This document shows, one piece after another, positions 8,169-18,472 of a stretch of 64,000 nucleotides of DNA. Under the pieces are notes generated by a model. That model ran no database searches. It saw only the letters and a program-made list of their open reading frames with translations, and was not told where the DNA came from. The stretch is from NCBI GenBank assembly GCA_902167985.1, contig CABHNZ010000003.1, forward strand, positions 248,001 through 312,000, given 5' to 3'. Origin of the DNA: Shinella sp. UYSO24 (GTDB lineage: Bacteria > Pseudomonadota > Alphaproteobacteria > Rhizobiales > Rhizobiaceae). Position 1 is the stretch's first letter, and each line of letters opens with the position of its first letter. Position numbers and translations under genes: made by a program.

Positions 8169-9227
8169 TTACTCCGCCACGCCGAGCGACTGGATATTCC
8201 CGGCCAGTTCCGTCGCAAGACGGAGCGACGCGCCGGTTGCGGCAGCGATCGACGGCAGAACCAGCCATTCCAGCGTCCAGGCAGCGCCCGAACGTTCCTG
8301 CTCATGCACCATGGACTGCTGAATGGCGGAAATCTGCACCGCATTATAACGGGCAAGCGAAACCAGCACTTCGGCCGCAACCGGGTTCTGCTTGTGCGCC
8401 ATGGCCGACGAGGCACCACCACCGGAAAGGGCGATCTCGTCGCCCAGTTCCGCAAGCAGCGCGACGTCCTGGCCGAACTTGCCGAGCGAGCCGGTAATCA
8501 GCGTGAGAATGGTGGCGAATTCGGCAATCGTCTCACGCTGGCTGTGCCATTGCGGCTGATCGGCAAGATCAAGCGCCGTGGCCAGCGTTTCCCTGACACC
8601 GTTTGCGGCATCACCCAGCTTGTCGAGCGTGCCGGCGGCACCGCCGAACTGCACGGCAAAACCATTATCGAAAAAGGTCTGCAGACGCTGATGATGACGC
8701 TCCAGCGGCGCACGCCATGTCCGCAGGCGGTCCCAGACGGTGATCGGGATCGCCGCCTGCATGCGGGTGCGGCCCATCAATTCCCGCACGCCGAATTTCT
8801 CGTCGAGATCGTCGATCGCCGTGGCGAGCACGACGAGACGTTCCAGAAACAGGGCAGAAAGCGATTTCAGCCGCAGCACCAGTGCTGTGTCGATCACATC
8901 CTGGCTGGTCGCGCCGAAATGGACGTGGAACGCCGCCTCGCCGCCAACCGCGGCACGCAACTGCTTGACGAGATCGGACACGACGATGCCGTCACGCGCC
9001 GTTGCCACCTTCAACGCATCGATATCCGGCACGAATTCGGCGCAGACTTCGGCAATCCGCTCGGCAGCCGTCTGCGGGATCACGCCTTCGATCGCCTCGG
9101 CCGTGGCAAGCGCCGCCTCGAAAGCCAGCATGGCGCTGACCTCGGCCTCAACGGAAAACAGGCGGGAGACATCCTCATCGCCGACGAGACCGGAGAGATA
9201 GGGATGTTCGAAGGCGGAAATGCTCAT
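8169..9227 (-). CDS. pcaB: 3-carboxy-cis,cis-muconate cycloisomerase
   Basis: A 352-residue enzyme of the fumarase/aspartase superfamily. It converts 3-carboxy-cis,cis-muconate to 4-carboxymuconolactone in the protocatechuate branch of the beta-ketoadipate pathway. Visible marks are HFGATSQDVIDTALV near residue 103, and the superfamily signature loop around residue 275, here GGASSAMAHKQNPVAAE (compare GSSxMPxKxNP). It ends the operon pcaD-pcaC-pcaH-pcaG-pcaB, 69 bases after pcaG. The length is somewhat short for cycloisomerases of some genera (about 450) but normal for Rhizobiaceae. The frame is intact. Confidence 0.92.
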   Translation of the reverse strand: MSISAFEHPYLSGLVGDEDVSRLFSVEAEVSAMLAFEAALATAEAIEGVIPQTAAERIAEVCAEFVPDIDALKVATARDGIVVSDLVKQLRAAVGGEAAFHVHFGATSQDVIDTALVLRLKSLSALFLERLVVLATAIDDLDEKFGVRELMGRTRMQAAIPITVWDRLRTWRAPLERHHQRLQTFFDNGFAVQFGGAAGTLDKLGDAANGVRETLATALDLADQPQWHSQRETIAEFATILTLITGSLGKFGQDVALLAELGDEIALSGGGASSAMAHKQNPVAAEVLVSLARYNAVQISAIQQSMVHEQERSGAAWTLEWLVLPSIAAATGASLRLATELAGNIQSLGVAE

Positions 9228-9296
9228 GAGACTGTCTTTTCTTGTTCAACCGGAATGCCTCCCCGTAGGAATCAACCAGGGGGGAGGCTCTCGTCA

Positions 9297-9914
9297 TCAT
9301 ACATCAAAAAAGACGGTCTCGTTCTCGCCCTGCAGATGAATGTCGAAACGCACGGTATCGCCCTCGCGCTTGCCGATCAGCGTCGGCACGCGCATGCGAT
9401 GCTCGATGCGCGACAGGATCGGGTCTTCCGCATTCGCCGCTTCCTCGTCTGAGAAATACATGCGGGTATTCAGCCCGATATTGATGCCGCGGGCAACGAT
9501 CCAGAAGCTCACATGCGGCGCCATCAGCCGGCCATCGCGAAACGGCACGCGGCCGGGCTTGATCGTCTCGAACACGAATTCGCCGCTCGCCATATCGCCC
9601 GGACACCGCGCCCAGCCGAAGAAATTCGGATCTGCCGTACCGCGCGTCTCCGACGGGCTGTTATAGAGACCATCGGTATCCGCCTGCCAGATCTCGATCA
9701 CCGCATCCTTGAGCGCGGTTCCCGTTCCGTCATAGACGAAACCGCGGATGGTGATGCGCTCGCCGCGCGTCTTGTCGGAAGCCATCGGTCCCGAGCCAAG
9801 ATCTTCCTCATAGACGCCGGTAATGCCGGAAAAGTTTGGCGTACAGCCGATATGCACATAAGGGCCGGCCGTCTGAGAGGCAGATTCTTTCAAATAATTC
9901 AGCGACTGCGCCAT
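9297..9914 (-). CDS. pcaG: Protocatechuate 3,4-dioxygenase alpha subunit
   Basis: A 205-residue alpha subunit that forms the alpha-beta ring-cleaving dioxygenase with PcaH. It has the intradiol dioxygenase fold: TAGPYVHIGC near the start, GFVYDGTGTALKDAVIEIWQ (beta core), FGWARCPGD, and PHVSFWIVARGINIGLNTRMYF, where the iron ligands of the beta subunit are replaced, as normal for alpha chains. The complex opens the ring of protocatechuate to give 3-carboxy-cis,cis-muconate. It starts 4 bases after the pcaH stop, so the two subunits are made together. The frame is intact. Confidence 0.93.
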   Translation of the reverse strand: MAQSLNYLKESASQTAGPYVHIGCTPNFSGITGVYEEDLGSGPMASDKTRGERITIRGFVYDGTGTALKDAVIEIWQADTDGLYNSPSETRGTADPNFFGWARCPGDMASGEFVFETIKPGRVPFRDGRLMAPHVSFWIVARGINIGLNTRMYFSDEEAANAEDPILSRIEHRMRVPTLIGKREGDTVRFDIHLQGENETVFFDV

Positions 9915-9917
9915 CTC

Positions 9918-10637
<720 letters not shown>

Positions 10638-10657
<20 letters not shown>

Positions 10658-11071
10658 CGGGTCCTCCCCCTGTCGAATTATCCTTCTCCATGGCGGCGTA
10701 GGTCGCTTGGCGATCTTGAACGCATGATTGGCGGCCGGCACGCCGGCATAGATTGCCACATGCAGCAGCGCCTCGCGAATATCCTCCCGCGTGGCGCCGG
10801 TATTGGCAGTGGCCCGCACGTGCATGGCCACTTCGTCATCCTGCCCGAGTGCGGCCAGAAGCGCGATCGTCACCATCGAGCGCTCGCGCTTGGTCCATTC
10901 CGGCCGCGACCAGACATTGCCCCAGGCGCTTTCCGTAATCAGCTCCTGAAAGGGCTCGTCGAAGGGCGTCGCGTTGGCGCTGGCGCGGTCCACATGGGCA
11001 TCGCCAAGCACGGCGCGGCGCGTACGCATGCCGGCCTCGAAACGCTTTGACGGCATTGATTTTTCCGCCAT
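10638..11071 (-). CDS. pcaC: 4-carboxymuconolactone decarboxylase (frame broken once)
   Basis: A small decarboxylase of about 144 residues, family-typical in length, that converts 4-carboxymuconolactone to beta-ketoadipate enol-lactone. Core marks are FQELITESAWGNVWSRP, RSMVTIALLAALGQDDEVAMHVRA and GATREDIREALLHVAIYAGVPAANHAFKIAK. The frame breaks near 10708, just after FKIAK, where AAGGCGACC is read as AAGCGACC; with the G restored the protein ends ATYAAMEKDNSTGGGPDAKHTT. It starts two bases after the pcaD stop and overlaps the pcaH start by 20 bases. Confidence 0.9.
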
Positions 11072-11073
11072 GG

Positions 11074-11885
11074 TCAGTCCTCGTCCGGTTGGTCGCTGAA
11101 AAGCGTCTGGATGAAATCGCGAATAAGCGCGGCATGCGCCGCCGGTGTCTCGACGCAGGGAATGTGCGCCGCGCCGTCGATCAGTTCAAAACGGCTGCCG
11201 GGAATGAGATCGGCCATTGCGCGCACCAGATCAGGCGGGGTGGACCCATCCTCATCGCGGCGATGCAGAGTGTGGGAACAGCGATACGCTTGGCCGCTTC
11301 GGTCAGATCCGCATCTCGGATCGCCGCGCAAATGCCTGCGTAACCATCGGCCGGCTGCCGCAGCAGCATGTTGCAGTAACCACGATAGGCGGCGTTGTCG
11401 GGACTGCGATAGGGCGCGGTGAACCAGCGCTGCATGACCGGTTCGAGAATAGAGGAAATGCCGCTCTCCATCACGGCCGCGATGCGCGTGTTCCACATAT
11501 CGGCCGTGCCGATCTTGTGCGCCGTATTGGAGAGAACCAGTGCTGAAACCAGATCCGGCCGCGCCGCATAAAGCCCCTGCGCGATCAGCCCGCCGACGGA
11601 CAGGCCGATGACGATCGCACCGGTCAATTCGAGATGATCGAGAAGGCCCGCGAGATCGGCGACATGGTCATCAAGCGAATAGGGTGGCTCTCCGAGATCC
11701 GACAGACCATGGCCACGCTTATCATAGGTGAGAATGCTGAAATCAGCGGAAAATTTCGAAAGCTCGTGATCCCAGATGCGGCTATCGGTGCCGAGCGAGT
11801 TGGAAAACACCAGAAGAGGCTTGTCAGCCCCCGCAAACGCAAAATCGTAATGGATGACGATGCCGTCAATCGACGCGAACTGCAT
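11074..11885 (-). CDS. pcaD: 3-oxoadipate enol-lactonase (frame broken once)
   Basis: An alpha/beta hydrolase of about 270 residues that hydrolyses beta-ketoadipate enol-lactone. The start MQFASIDGIVIHYDF is set by GGGAGGAG upstream; a longer upstream frame enters the pcaQ promoter and is rejected. The catalytic nucleophile lies in VIGLSVGGLIAQGL near residue 97, the oxyanion region in VFSNSLGTDSRIWD, and the catalytic histidine in DGAAHIPCVETP. The frame breaks near 11260, where GCCGGCGAT is read as GCCGCGAT (residues AGDEDGSTPPDL). It is the first gene of pcaDCHGB and faces pcaQ across a PcaQ-type operator. Confidence 0.92.
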
Positions 11886-11956
11886 GCGAAACTCCTCCCG
11901 GTAACAGTGATGGCACTGGATTTCGGTTAAGTAAATTGATATTTTCGGCCAATTCA

Positions 11957-11972
11957 TTAACTCATGGGTTAT
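11957..11972 (-). promoter_or_regulatory. PcaQ operator in the pcaD-pcaQ gap
   Basis: On the minus strand the sequence is ATAACC-CATG-AGTTAA. It matches 11 of 12 fixed bases of the PcaQ site described in Sinorhizobium (ATAACC-N4-GGTTAA). It lies 72-87 bp before the pcaD ATG, right for activation by a LysR-type protein bound by beta-carboxymuconate or a related inducer. It overlaps the ATG proposed for pcaQ, which could mean autoregulation or a downstream pcaQ start (TTG at 11976). Confidence 0.65.
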
Positions 11973-12902
11973 CAATTGATCGGATCGCGGGTCAAATTTC
12001 GTCATCTCCACACATTCGTGGAAGTCGCACGGCAGAAGAGCGTGGTGCGGGCCGCGGAGATACTCAATGTCAGCCAGCCGGCGGTCACGAAGACGATACG
12101 CGAGCTTGAAGAAGCACTCGGCGTCGCCGTTTTCGAGCGGGACGGGCGCGGTATCCGCATCACCCGTTACGGCGAGGTTTTCCTGCGCCATGCCGGTGCT
12201 GCACTGACGGCATTGCGGCAGGGCATGGATTCCGTCTCGCAGGAGCTTTTCGACGCAGCGCCGCCGGTGCGGGTCGGCGCGCTGCCCACCGTTTCCAGCC
12301 GCATCATGCCAAAGGCGATGTCGGCCTTTCTGGAGGAAAAGACCGGCAGCCGGGTGAAGATCGTCACCGGAGAGAATGCCGTGCTGATGGAGCAGCTGAT
12401 CATCGGTGATCTCGATCTCGTCGTCGGCCGACTTGCCTCACCGGAAAAGATGACGGGGCTGACATTCGAACATCTCTATTCCGAGCAGGTGGTCTTTACC
12501 GTGCGCCCCGGCCATCCACTCCTGTCGGCACCGCGTTCGGTCTTCGAGCATTTCGGCGACTATCCGGTGCTGATGCCGACGCGCGGCTCGATCATCCGCC
12601 CCATCGTCGAACAGTTCCTGATCGCCAACGGCGTCGCCGGCCTGCCGACGCAGATCGAGACCGTATCAGACGCATTCGGCCGGGCCTTCGTACAGTCGAG
12701 CGATGCCGTCTGGATCATCTCTTCGGGCGTGGTGGCGCGGGACGTGGAAGCGGGGCTTTTGGCTCTACTGCCGGTCGATAGCGTGGAGACCCGTGGCCCG
12801 GTCGGGCTGACCATACGCGCCGACCATACGCCATCGATGCCGATGGCGATCCTGATGCAGACAATCCGGCAGGCAGCAGCCGATATTACCGGCAAGCGCT
12901 GA
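11964..12902 (+). CDS. pcaQ: LysR-type activator of the pca operon
   Basis: A 312-residue LysR-type regulator. The N-terminal winged helix-turn-helix reads FRHLHTFVEVARQKSVVRAA, then LNVSQPAVTKTIRELEEALG. The C-terminal inducer-binding domain begins near residue 95 (PPVRVGALPTVSSRIMPKAM). It is divergent from pcaDCHGB, the standard rhizobial arrangement, and should activate it when a pathway intermediate accumulates. The start is uncertain: ATG 11964 lies within the operator, while TTG 11976 would give MIGSRVKFRHLHTF, closer to known PcaQ N termini. Neither has a strong ribosome site. Confidence 0.9.
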   Translation: MGYQLIGSRVKFRHLHTFVEVARQKSVVRAAEILNVSQPAVTKTIRELEEALGVAVFERDGRGIRITRYGEVFLRHAGAALTALRQGMDSVSQELFDAAPPVRVGALPTVSSRIMPKAMSAFLEEKTGSRVKIVTGENAVLMEQLIIGDLDLVVGRLASPEKMTGLTFEHLYSEQVVFTVRPGHPLLSAPRSVFEHFGDYPVLMPTRGSIIRPIVEQFLIANGVAGLPTQIETVSDAFGRAFVQSSDAVWIISSGVVARDVEAGLLALLPVDSVETRGPVGLTIRADHTPSMPMAILMQTIRQAAADITGKR

Positions 12903-12942
12903 CGGAAAGGCCGCCGCACAAGAGCCCGCATCGGCAACTCAC

Positions 12943-13380
12943 CTAACGGCGAGCCCCCATTTTCTCGACATAGTCACCGCAGAAGAGGATCAGGTAACGG
13001 CCTTCCTTTTCGGCGTCTGCCGCCCATTGGGCAATGGCGGCCTGCGCTGCCTCTTCCCGCCATGCCTCCGGATAATCCGGATCGACGAGGACAGTGACCT
13101 GTTGCCCCTGGTCATAGACGAGGATGTGCGACGTCTGCGGTCGCCATGTATCGGGAAAGGCCGGATTGGTCATCCAGCGGCAGAGAAAATCGCGGCAGAC
13201 CTGCGGGCGCCCGTCATAGATGGCGCAACCGCTTCCGGTACAGTGGCTGCAGGCGACATCCGGCGGCTTGGCGAACTCGTCTATCTCCGGCAGGCGACAG
13301 CACAGGGTGCAGCTGCCACAGGAGCGTTGCGCCTGATCGGCTGAGGCCGTCTGCCCGGCAAGGTGGATGTCGAGCGCCAT
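12943..13380 (-). CDS. YkgJ-type CxxCxxCC cluster protein
   Basis: A protein of about 145 residues (start MALDIHLAGQTASAD at 13380, with AGAGGAA upstream). It has a cysteine-rich pattern CGSCTLCC near residue 23, then CSHCTGSGC, then CRDFLC. This is the zinc- or iron-chelating CxxCxxCC domain found in YkgJ-like proteins. The function of the family is poorly known; metal binding is predicted from the cysteines. It converges on pcaQ and is divergent from the glycerate kinase. A longer start reaching 13509 would add a non-conserved Ser/Arg-rich stretch and is less likely. Confidence 0.7.
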   Translation of the reverse strand: MALDIHLAGQTASADQAQRSCGSCTLCCRLPEIDEFAKPPDVACSHCTGSGCAIYDGRPQVCRDFLCRWMTNPAFPDTWRPQTSHILVYDQGQQVTVLVDPDYPEAWREEAAQAAIAQWAADAEKEGRYLILFCGDYVEKMGARR

Positions 13381-13527
13381 CAGGTCGTATTCCTCTGTTG
13401 CATGACCGACCCTCTGCCTTTGCTGTGCCATCGGGAGCGATGAAATCAAGGCCTGCCAGTACCCCAAGGCGGTTGACGGCAGCAAGCTCCGTGATGAAGT
13501 TAGGCGCAAAGTGATGGGAGGGAAGAG

Positions 13528-14779
13528 ATGAACGACCGGGACCTGTTGAAGGCGCTGTTTGCCGCAGCCGTGAAAGCCGCCGATCCGCTGACCGGCATCC
13601 GCCGTTATCTTCCCGAGCGACCGAAGGGCAGGACCGTGGTGATCGGTGCCGGCAAGGGCGCTGCCCAGATGGCGGCGGCTCTGGAAAGCGTCTGGGATGG
13701 TCCTCTGTCAGGCCTCGTCGTCACCAGATATGGCTATGGCTGCGCCACAAGCGCGATCGAGGTGCTGGAGGCCGCGCACCCGGTGCCGGACGCGGCGGGC
13801 CTCGTTGCGGCCAGAAGGCTGGTCGATACGATTGGCGGCCTCGGCGAGGATGATCTGGTGATCGCCCTTGTCTGTGGCGGCGGATCGGCGCTTCTGCCTG
13901 CGCCGCCCGAAGGTCTGTCACTGGCCGACGAGATCGCCCTGAACGAGATGCTGCTTGCCTCGGGCGCGCCGATTTCGGCCATGAATGTGGTGCGCAAGCA
14001 TTTCTCCACTATCAAGGGTGGACGACTGGCCGCTGCGACCAGAGCCCGCGTCGTCAGCCTCATCGTCTCGGATATCCCTGGCGACAACCCGGCTTTCGTC
14101 GCCTCCGGGCCGACGATACCGGACGCCTCCACCCGCAAGGATGCCCTCGAAATCGTCGAACAGTACCGGCTGGCTCTTTCGCCCCAGATGCTTGCGCATC
14201 TTCATTCCCCATCTGCCGATGCCCCATTGCCGGACGATCCGGTTTTCGCCCGCCACCAGCACCATGTGATTGCCTCCGCCTCCGTTTCGCTGGAGGCGCC
14301 GCGAGGCTCGCGGCAGAGCACGGGCTTGCGGCCCATATCCTGTCGGACGCGATCGAAGGCGAGGCGCGGGATGTTGCCCTCGTTCATGCGGCACTGGCAC
14401 GCGAGATCGCCACCCGGGGCAGACCGTTTCCGCGGCCCGCACTGCTTCTCTCGGGAGGAGAGACGACCGTGACGCTGCGCGCAAAAGGCGGGCGCGGTGG
14501 GCGCAATGGCGAGTTCGCGCTGGCGCTGGCGCTGGCCCTCGGCGGTCATGACGTGACAGCGCTCGCCGCCGACACCGATGGCATAGACGGCTCGGAGACC
14601 AATGCCGGCGCCTTCTGCGATGGACGACCGCCGCGCGGCTGCGGGCTGCAGGCCTCGACGGACGCCGCCTGCTCGACGCCAATGACAGTTTCTCCGGCTT
14701 TGAGGCCCTGGGAGACTTGTTCGACACCGGCCCAACCGGCACCAATGTCAACGATTTCAGGGCCATCCTGATACACTGA
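13528..14779 (+). CDS. Type 2 glycerate kinase, TtuD/GckA family (frame broken twice)
   Basis: About 417 residues after repair, the usual length for glycerate 2-kinase/MOFRL-family proteins. The N-terminal domain has [19 protein letters not shown], the glycine-rich [14 protein letters not shown] and the phosphate-binding [14 protein letters not shown] and [17 protein letters not shown]. The C-terminal MOFRL domain has [21 protein letters not shown] and [13 protein letters not shown]. It phosphorylates D-glycerate from glyoxylate or tartrate breakdown. One C is lost near 14297 ([13 protein letters not shown]) and one G near 14623 ([18 protein letters not shown]). The start follows GGGAGGGAAGAG. 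No other glyoxylate genes adjoin it. Confidence 0.85.
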
Positions 14780-15062
14780 CCAGTCTGCGGTCGTGCTCAA
14801 GCACGCAGTCTTCCCCACCCATCACGCTCATCCGATATCGCGCGGCACCAAACGGGCCAAAAATTCGCGTTTAAATCGATTGATGCGCGAGTCTTAAACC
14901 ATTGATTTCAGGCATTTACCGCGATGCGGAAATTGGTTACGCTGCCGCACAATCCAGCGGGCCGAAGTGCCGTGAGATCTGGCCGTTACACGACAGTGAC
15001 AAGGCCGTTCCGATCGCCCGTGCCAGTTCATGTCGCGTGTAAACTCAGGGAGAGAGATGCCA
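14780..15062 (+). promoter_or_regulatory. Upstream region of fbp
   Basis: A gap of 283 bases between the glycerate kinase and fbp. It contains an AT-rich stretch near 14870-14910 with TTAAA boxes 19 bases apart, not a CtrA pattern, and ends in the ribosome site CAGGGAGAGAG. No open frame or stable hairpin stands out. Confidence 0.35.
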
Positions 15063-16018
15063 ATGACCACGTTCGAAACCTATCTGGAAGGCCTGAAAGG
15101 CACGCTGGATGACGGGCTTATCCAGTTGCTTGCCAATGTGGCCAAGGCCACCCGGCAGATTTCGGATACGCTGCGGACCTCGTCCCTCACCGGCCTCAGC
15201 GGCGCGACCGAAACGATCAACGTGCAGGGCGAAACGCAGAAGCCGCTGGACATTCTTTCGAACGATCTGATGCTCGACGCCTGCAAGGCGTCGGCGGCGG
15301 TATCCTTTGCTGTGTCGGAAGAGCTCGACAGCGAAGTACCCGTTCATGCCGATGGCGCATACGCCGTGATCTTCGACCCGCTGGACGGGTCTTCCAATCT
15401 GGACGTCAACGTCACCGTCGGAACGATCTTCTCGGTCATCCCGGCGCGTCCGCCTCGGACCTCCTGCAGAGCGGCCGGGCACAGGTCGTCGCGGGCTATG
15501 CAGCCTATGGCCCGCAGACCTGTCTCGTCATCACCGTTGGCAAGGGTGTTCAGATCTTCACGCTCGATGACAGCGGCTCCTATATCCTGACGGCGTCCGA
15601 TGTGAAGATCGTCCCGGAGACGAAGGAATTCGCCATCAACGCCGCCCGACGGGCATCCTGGGATGATGTGGTCGCGAGCTATATCGAACGCTCGATCGAC
15701 GCTGGCTATAACATGCGCTGGGTCGGCTCCATGGTCGCCGATGCGCATCGCATCTTCAACCGCGGCGGCGTTTTCCTCTACCCCGCCGATCGCAACAAGC
15801 CGACCTCCGGCGGCCGCCTGCGCCTCCTCTATGAAGCAAACCCGATGGGACTTCTTGTCGAGGCAGCCGGCGGGGCAGCGGTCGTTGGCGATGTCGCAAT
15901 ACTCGATCTCAAGCCCACTGCGCTGCACCAGCGTGTGCCGGTGATTTTCGGCTCAAGGGTGGAAGTGAAGAAGATCGCCGATGCCTACAAGGCATCGAAG
16001 GTGGCAGAACCGGCCTGA
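15063..16018 (+). CDS. fbp: Fructose-1,6-bisphosphatase class I (frame broken once)
   Basis: About 318 residues, starting MTTFETYLEGLKG; an ATG six bases upstream (15057) is also possible. It hydrolyses fructose 1,6-bisphosphate to fructose 6-phosphate in gluconeogenesis. The class I metal and active-site signature VIFDPLDGSSNLDVNV lies near residue 105, and the substrate-binding region NMRWVGSMVADAHRIFNRGGVFLYP near 218. The frame breaks near 15443, where ATCCCGGGCGCG is read as ATCCCGGCGCG (IPGASASDLLQSGRAQ). Both halves are complete and typical. It stands alone in the neighbourhood. Confidence 0.92.
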
Positions 16019-16329
16019 GGCTTTGCGGGGTCGCTGAGGATTGCGGCCCATTCCCCTGACGAGGTTTTCCGGGGTTATCGCGTGCGCGCCTGAAATGGCG
16101 TGCGCGATCTCTCTGTCACGGGGAAGTGTTTGACGCGACGGCCAAGCGCGCGCGTGTTACTCTGGACTTGATCGATGTCGAAGGCTGCGGCCGCATACTG
16201 ACGGGGCCTGCGCGGTATCGCCCCGTTGATCGAGGCACACCGTTGCGGTAGCGCGTACGCAATACCTAACGCGCTGAGACACTTATGGCGCGGAAATACT
16301 CAACAATTGGTGAACGGGTGGATGTGAAT
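16019..16329 (+). other. Intergenic region with an imperfect GC-rich hairpin
   Basis: About 310 bases after fbp without a convincing gene. Near 16077-16110 there is an imperfect GC-rich hairpin (arms ATCGCGTGCGCGCC and GGCGTGCGCGAT) that could end the fbp transcript. The rest holds no motif I can name. The right end must carry the start signals of the small gene at 16330. Confidence 0.35.
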
Positions 16330-16554
16330 ATGGACACGATGACAATCGAAAACCGTGCCGATTTTGCTCAATGGGCAATCGAGCGGGCTCGCGCAATCGT
16401 CGTCGACGAGGGTGGCAATCTTGCGCTGGCCGCCCGGGACATGGAGGAAGGCAAGATCGCGGAAAGTGGTAACGCGCTCGGCCAGGCCATCGTCAATGCC
16501 CTGCTCGAGGTTTTCGATGCCCTGCTTGACGGCGATGAAATGCCCGACGCCTGA
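16330..16554 (+). CDS. Small hypothetical protein
   Basis: A 74-residue acidic protein starting MDTMTIENRADFAQWAIER. GGGTGGA eight bases upstream favours this ATG over one at 16285. It is predicted mostly helical (ARAIVVDEGGNLALAARDM, then ALGQAIVNALLEVFDALLDG). There is no signal peptide, membrane segment or cysteine. I do not recognise a family. Codon use matches the neighbours, which supports real coding. It converges on the SURF1 gene. Confidence 0.5.
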   Translation: MDTMTIENRADFAQWAIERARAIVVDEGGNLALAARDMEEGKIAESGNALGQAIVNALLEVFDALLDGDEMPDA

Positions 16555-16580
16555 ACGCTCGGGCAATTCCTGACCGATGA

Positions 16581-17313
16581 TCAGCTGGCGGCCTTGCGCA
16601 GCCGCCAGCAATAGACGGCGGCACCCAGCGCAAGAAGTGCCAGCGCAAACCAGGTGATCGCATAGCTCAGATGGCTATTGCGGAACTGAACGACGGTCAA
16701 ACCGCCGACCGGGTAGCCACCGGGATTGGCCGTTGCATCAGCATCGATGAAATAGGGCTCGGTATCACCCAGCGACTTGTCGCGCGCGATTGCCTCCACA
16801 TCACGGGAATACCAGCGGCCCGCTGCCGGATCGTTAGACCGCAGAAACCCGCCCTTGGGCTCGCTGAGGCGAAGCAGGCCTGTAACAGTCACCTCACCGG
16901 CGATCTGGCCGCCCGGCGCGCGACGGATCGCGCTTGTCGCTCGGCACAAATCCACGGTTGATGAGGATTGTCGGTCCATCGGCCCGATCAAGCGGCGTCA
17001 TCACCCAATAGCCCGGCCCGAGCTCCGTGACGGCCTGAACATAGATTTCCCGTGCGTGATCGAAAGAGCCATGCACGGTGACGTGCCGATATTCGAAGTC
17101 CCCCGGCTGGCCCGCGTACCATTGCTGATCGGTCGGAGCCGGGGTCGGGGCAGCATGCACGCGCTGATCGACACGCGCGATAAGATCAAGCTTCCATTGC
17201 AGACGCTCAACCTGCCAGACGCCGAGGGCAACGAAGAGTGCGGCGGCAAAGACGAGGAAAGCGAGGAGAAGGAAGCCCGGCTTCCGGCCTTCGGTTGAAG
17301 GAGCGGCGGTCAT
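16581..17313 (-). CDS. SURF1 family cytochrome oxidase assembly protein (frame broken)
   Basis: About 244 residues with the SURF1 layout. An N-terminal membrane segment is at residues 14-34 (LLLAFLVFAAALFVALGVWQ, containing the conserved GxWQ). A periplasmic domain follows with FEYRHVTVHGSFDHAREI and GYWVMTPL, and a second membrane segment near the C terminus (SHLSYAITWFALALLALGAA). SURF1 helps insert heme A or O in terminal oxidase subunit I. It lies directly after cyoD, fitting assembly of the bo3 oxidase. The frame is lost in the CG run at 16915-16921; two bases missing there (or one extra) would restore RDPSRAPGGQIAGEV. Confidence 0.85.
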
Positions 17314-17350
17314 GATGTCACCCGATCGATTGACGGTATGCGAATGAAAA

Positions 17351-17385
17351 GAGCGCCGTACGCCCTGCAGGGACACACGGCGCTC
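17351..17385 (-). terminator. Rho-independent terminator of cyoABCD
   Basis: On the minus strand, GAGCGCCGT and ACGGCGCTC form a perfect 9-bp stem around a 17-base loop, followed by TTTTCATT. It lies 65 bases after the cyoD stop and before the SURF1 start, so SURF1 probably has its own promoter or depends on readthrough. Confidence 0.75.
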
Positions 17386-17449
17386 CTGATTTTCTAGCCT
17401 ACGGAAGGAGGCCGCAACGTTTCGGTCGCGACATCCAGCCGTCGCTCGA

Positions 17450-17851
17450 TCAAGGCATGTTCTTCATCATCTCGGGCGACATGGGCATCATGTTCGCGTT
17501 GAGGTGATGCATGACCCACAGTGAGCCGGTGAGGCAGATGACGACGAGAACGATCGTGAAGATCGCGGCCATCATGATCCAGCCGCCTTCGGACTTGGTG
17601 TTCATGTGCAGGAAGTAGATCATGTGGACGACGATCTGGATCGCGCCGAGGATCATGACTGCTGCAACCGTCGCCGACTTGCTGTCGAAGACATCGGCCA
17701 TCACCAGCCAGAACGGAATTGCCGTCAGGATGACCGACAGGACGAAACCGACCATGTAGCTCTTGAACGAGCCGTGGGCTGCTTCGTGGCCGCCATGGCC
17801 GTGGTGATCGTGACCGTGATGGTCGTCGTGGGTGTGCGAGTGGGTGGTCAT
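17450..17851 (-). CDS. cyoD: Cytochrome o ubiquinol oxidase subunit IV
   Basis: A 133-residue small subunit of the bo3 quinol oxidase. The N terminus is very histidine-rich ([20 protein letters not shown]), which may bind copper or other metal. Three membrane segments follow ([62 protein letters not shown]). It stabilises the CuB-heme o3 centre during assembly. The start [10 protein letters not shown] overlaps the end of cyoC by four bases (ATGA). It ends the operon before a clear terminator. Confidence 0.92.
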   Translation of the reverse strand: MTTHSHTHDDHHGHDHHGHGGHEAAHGSFKSYMVGFVLSVILTAIPFWLVMADVFDSKSATVAAVMILGAIQIVVHMIYFLHMNTKSEGGWIMMAAIFTIVLVVICLTGSLWVMHHLNANMMPMSPEMMKNMP

Positions 17852-18468
17852 CCGACAACTCCCATCAGATAGACGAAGGAAAATACGCCGATCCAGACAA
17901 CGTCCAGGAAGTGCCAGAACATCGACAGGCACATCAGGCGACGCTTGTTCGCCGGAATGAGGCCGTGCCTTGCAACCTGCGTCATCAGGGTCAGCAGCCA
18001 GACGATACCGAAGGTAACGTGCAGACCGTGGGTACCGACGAGCGTGAAGAACGCCGACAGGAACGCCGAACGCTGCGGGCCGGCACCTTCATGGATGAGA
18101 TGCACGAACTCGTAGAGTTCCAGACCGATGAAGACCGCACCGAACACGCCGGTGACGGCGAGCCAGAACAGCGTTTCAGCCTTGCCGCCACGCTCCATCT
18201 GGAGCATCGCGAAACCGTAGGTGATCGACGAGAGCAGCAGCATTGCCGTGTTGACGGCAACCAGCGGCAGGTCGAACAGATCGGCCGGCGAAGGGCCGGC
18301 CGCATAATTGCGACCGACGACGGCATAGGTGGCGAACAGGATCGCGAAGATCAGGCAGTCGCTCATGATGTACAGCCAGAACCCGAGGTTCGTGCTGCTT
18401 TCCGGATGGTGTTCTTCCGTGAGGTAGAATTGCGGCTTTTCCGCAGTGTCGATTTTCGTAACGCTCAT
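17848..18468 (-). CDS. cyoC: Cytochrome o ubiquinol oxidase subunit III
   Basis: A 206-residue inner-membrane subunit with five hydrophobic segments and the heme-copper oxidase subunit III fold. Marks include [24 protein letters not shown] near residue 27, [17 protein letters not shown] and [15 protein letters not shown], with the conserved THGLH. The N-terminal 25 residues are cytoplasmic. It is part of cyoABCD, which oxidises ubiquinol and pumps protons in aerobic respiration. It starts 5 bases after the cyoB stop. The frame is intact. Confidence 0.93.
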   Translation of the reverse strand: MSVTKIDTAEKPQFYLTEEHHPESSTNLGFWLYIMSDCLIFAILFATYAVVGRNYAAGPSPADLFDLPLVAVNTAMLLLSSITYGFAMLQMERGGKAETLFWLAVTGVFGAVFIGLELYEFVHLIHEGAGPQRSAFLSAFFTLVGTHGLHVTFGIVWLLTLMTQVARHGLIPANKRRLMCLSMFWHFLDVVWIGVFSFVYLMGVVG

Positions 18469-18472
18469 GATC

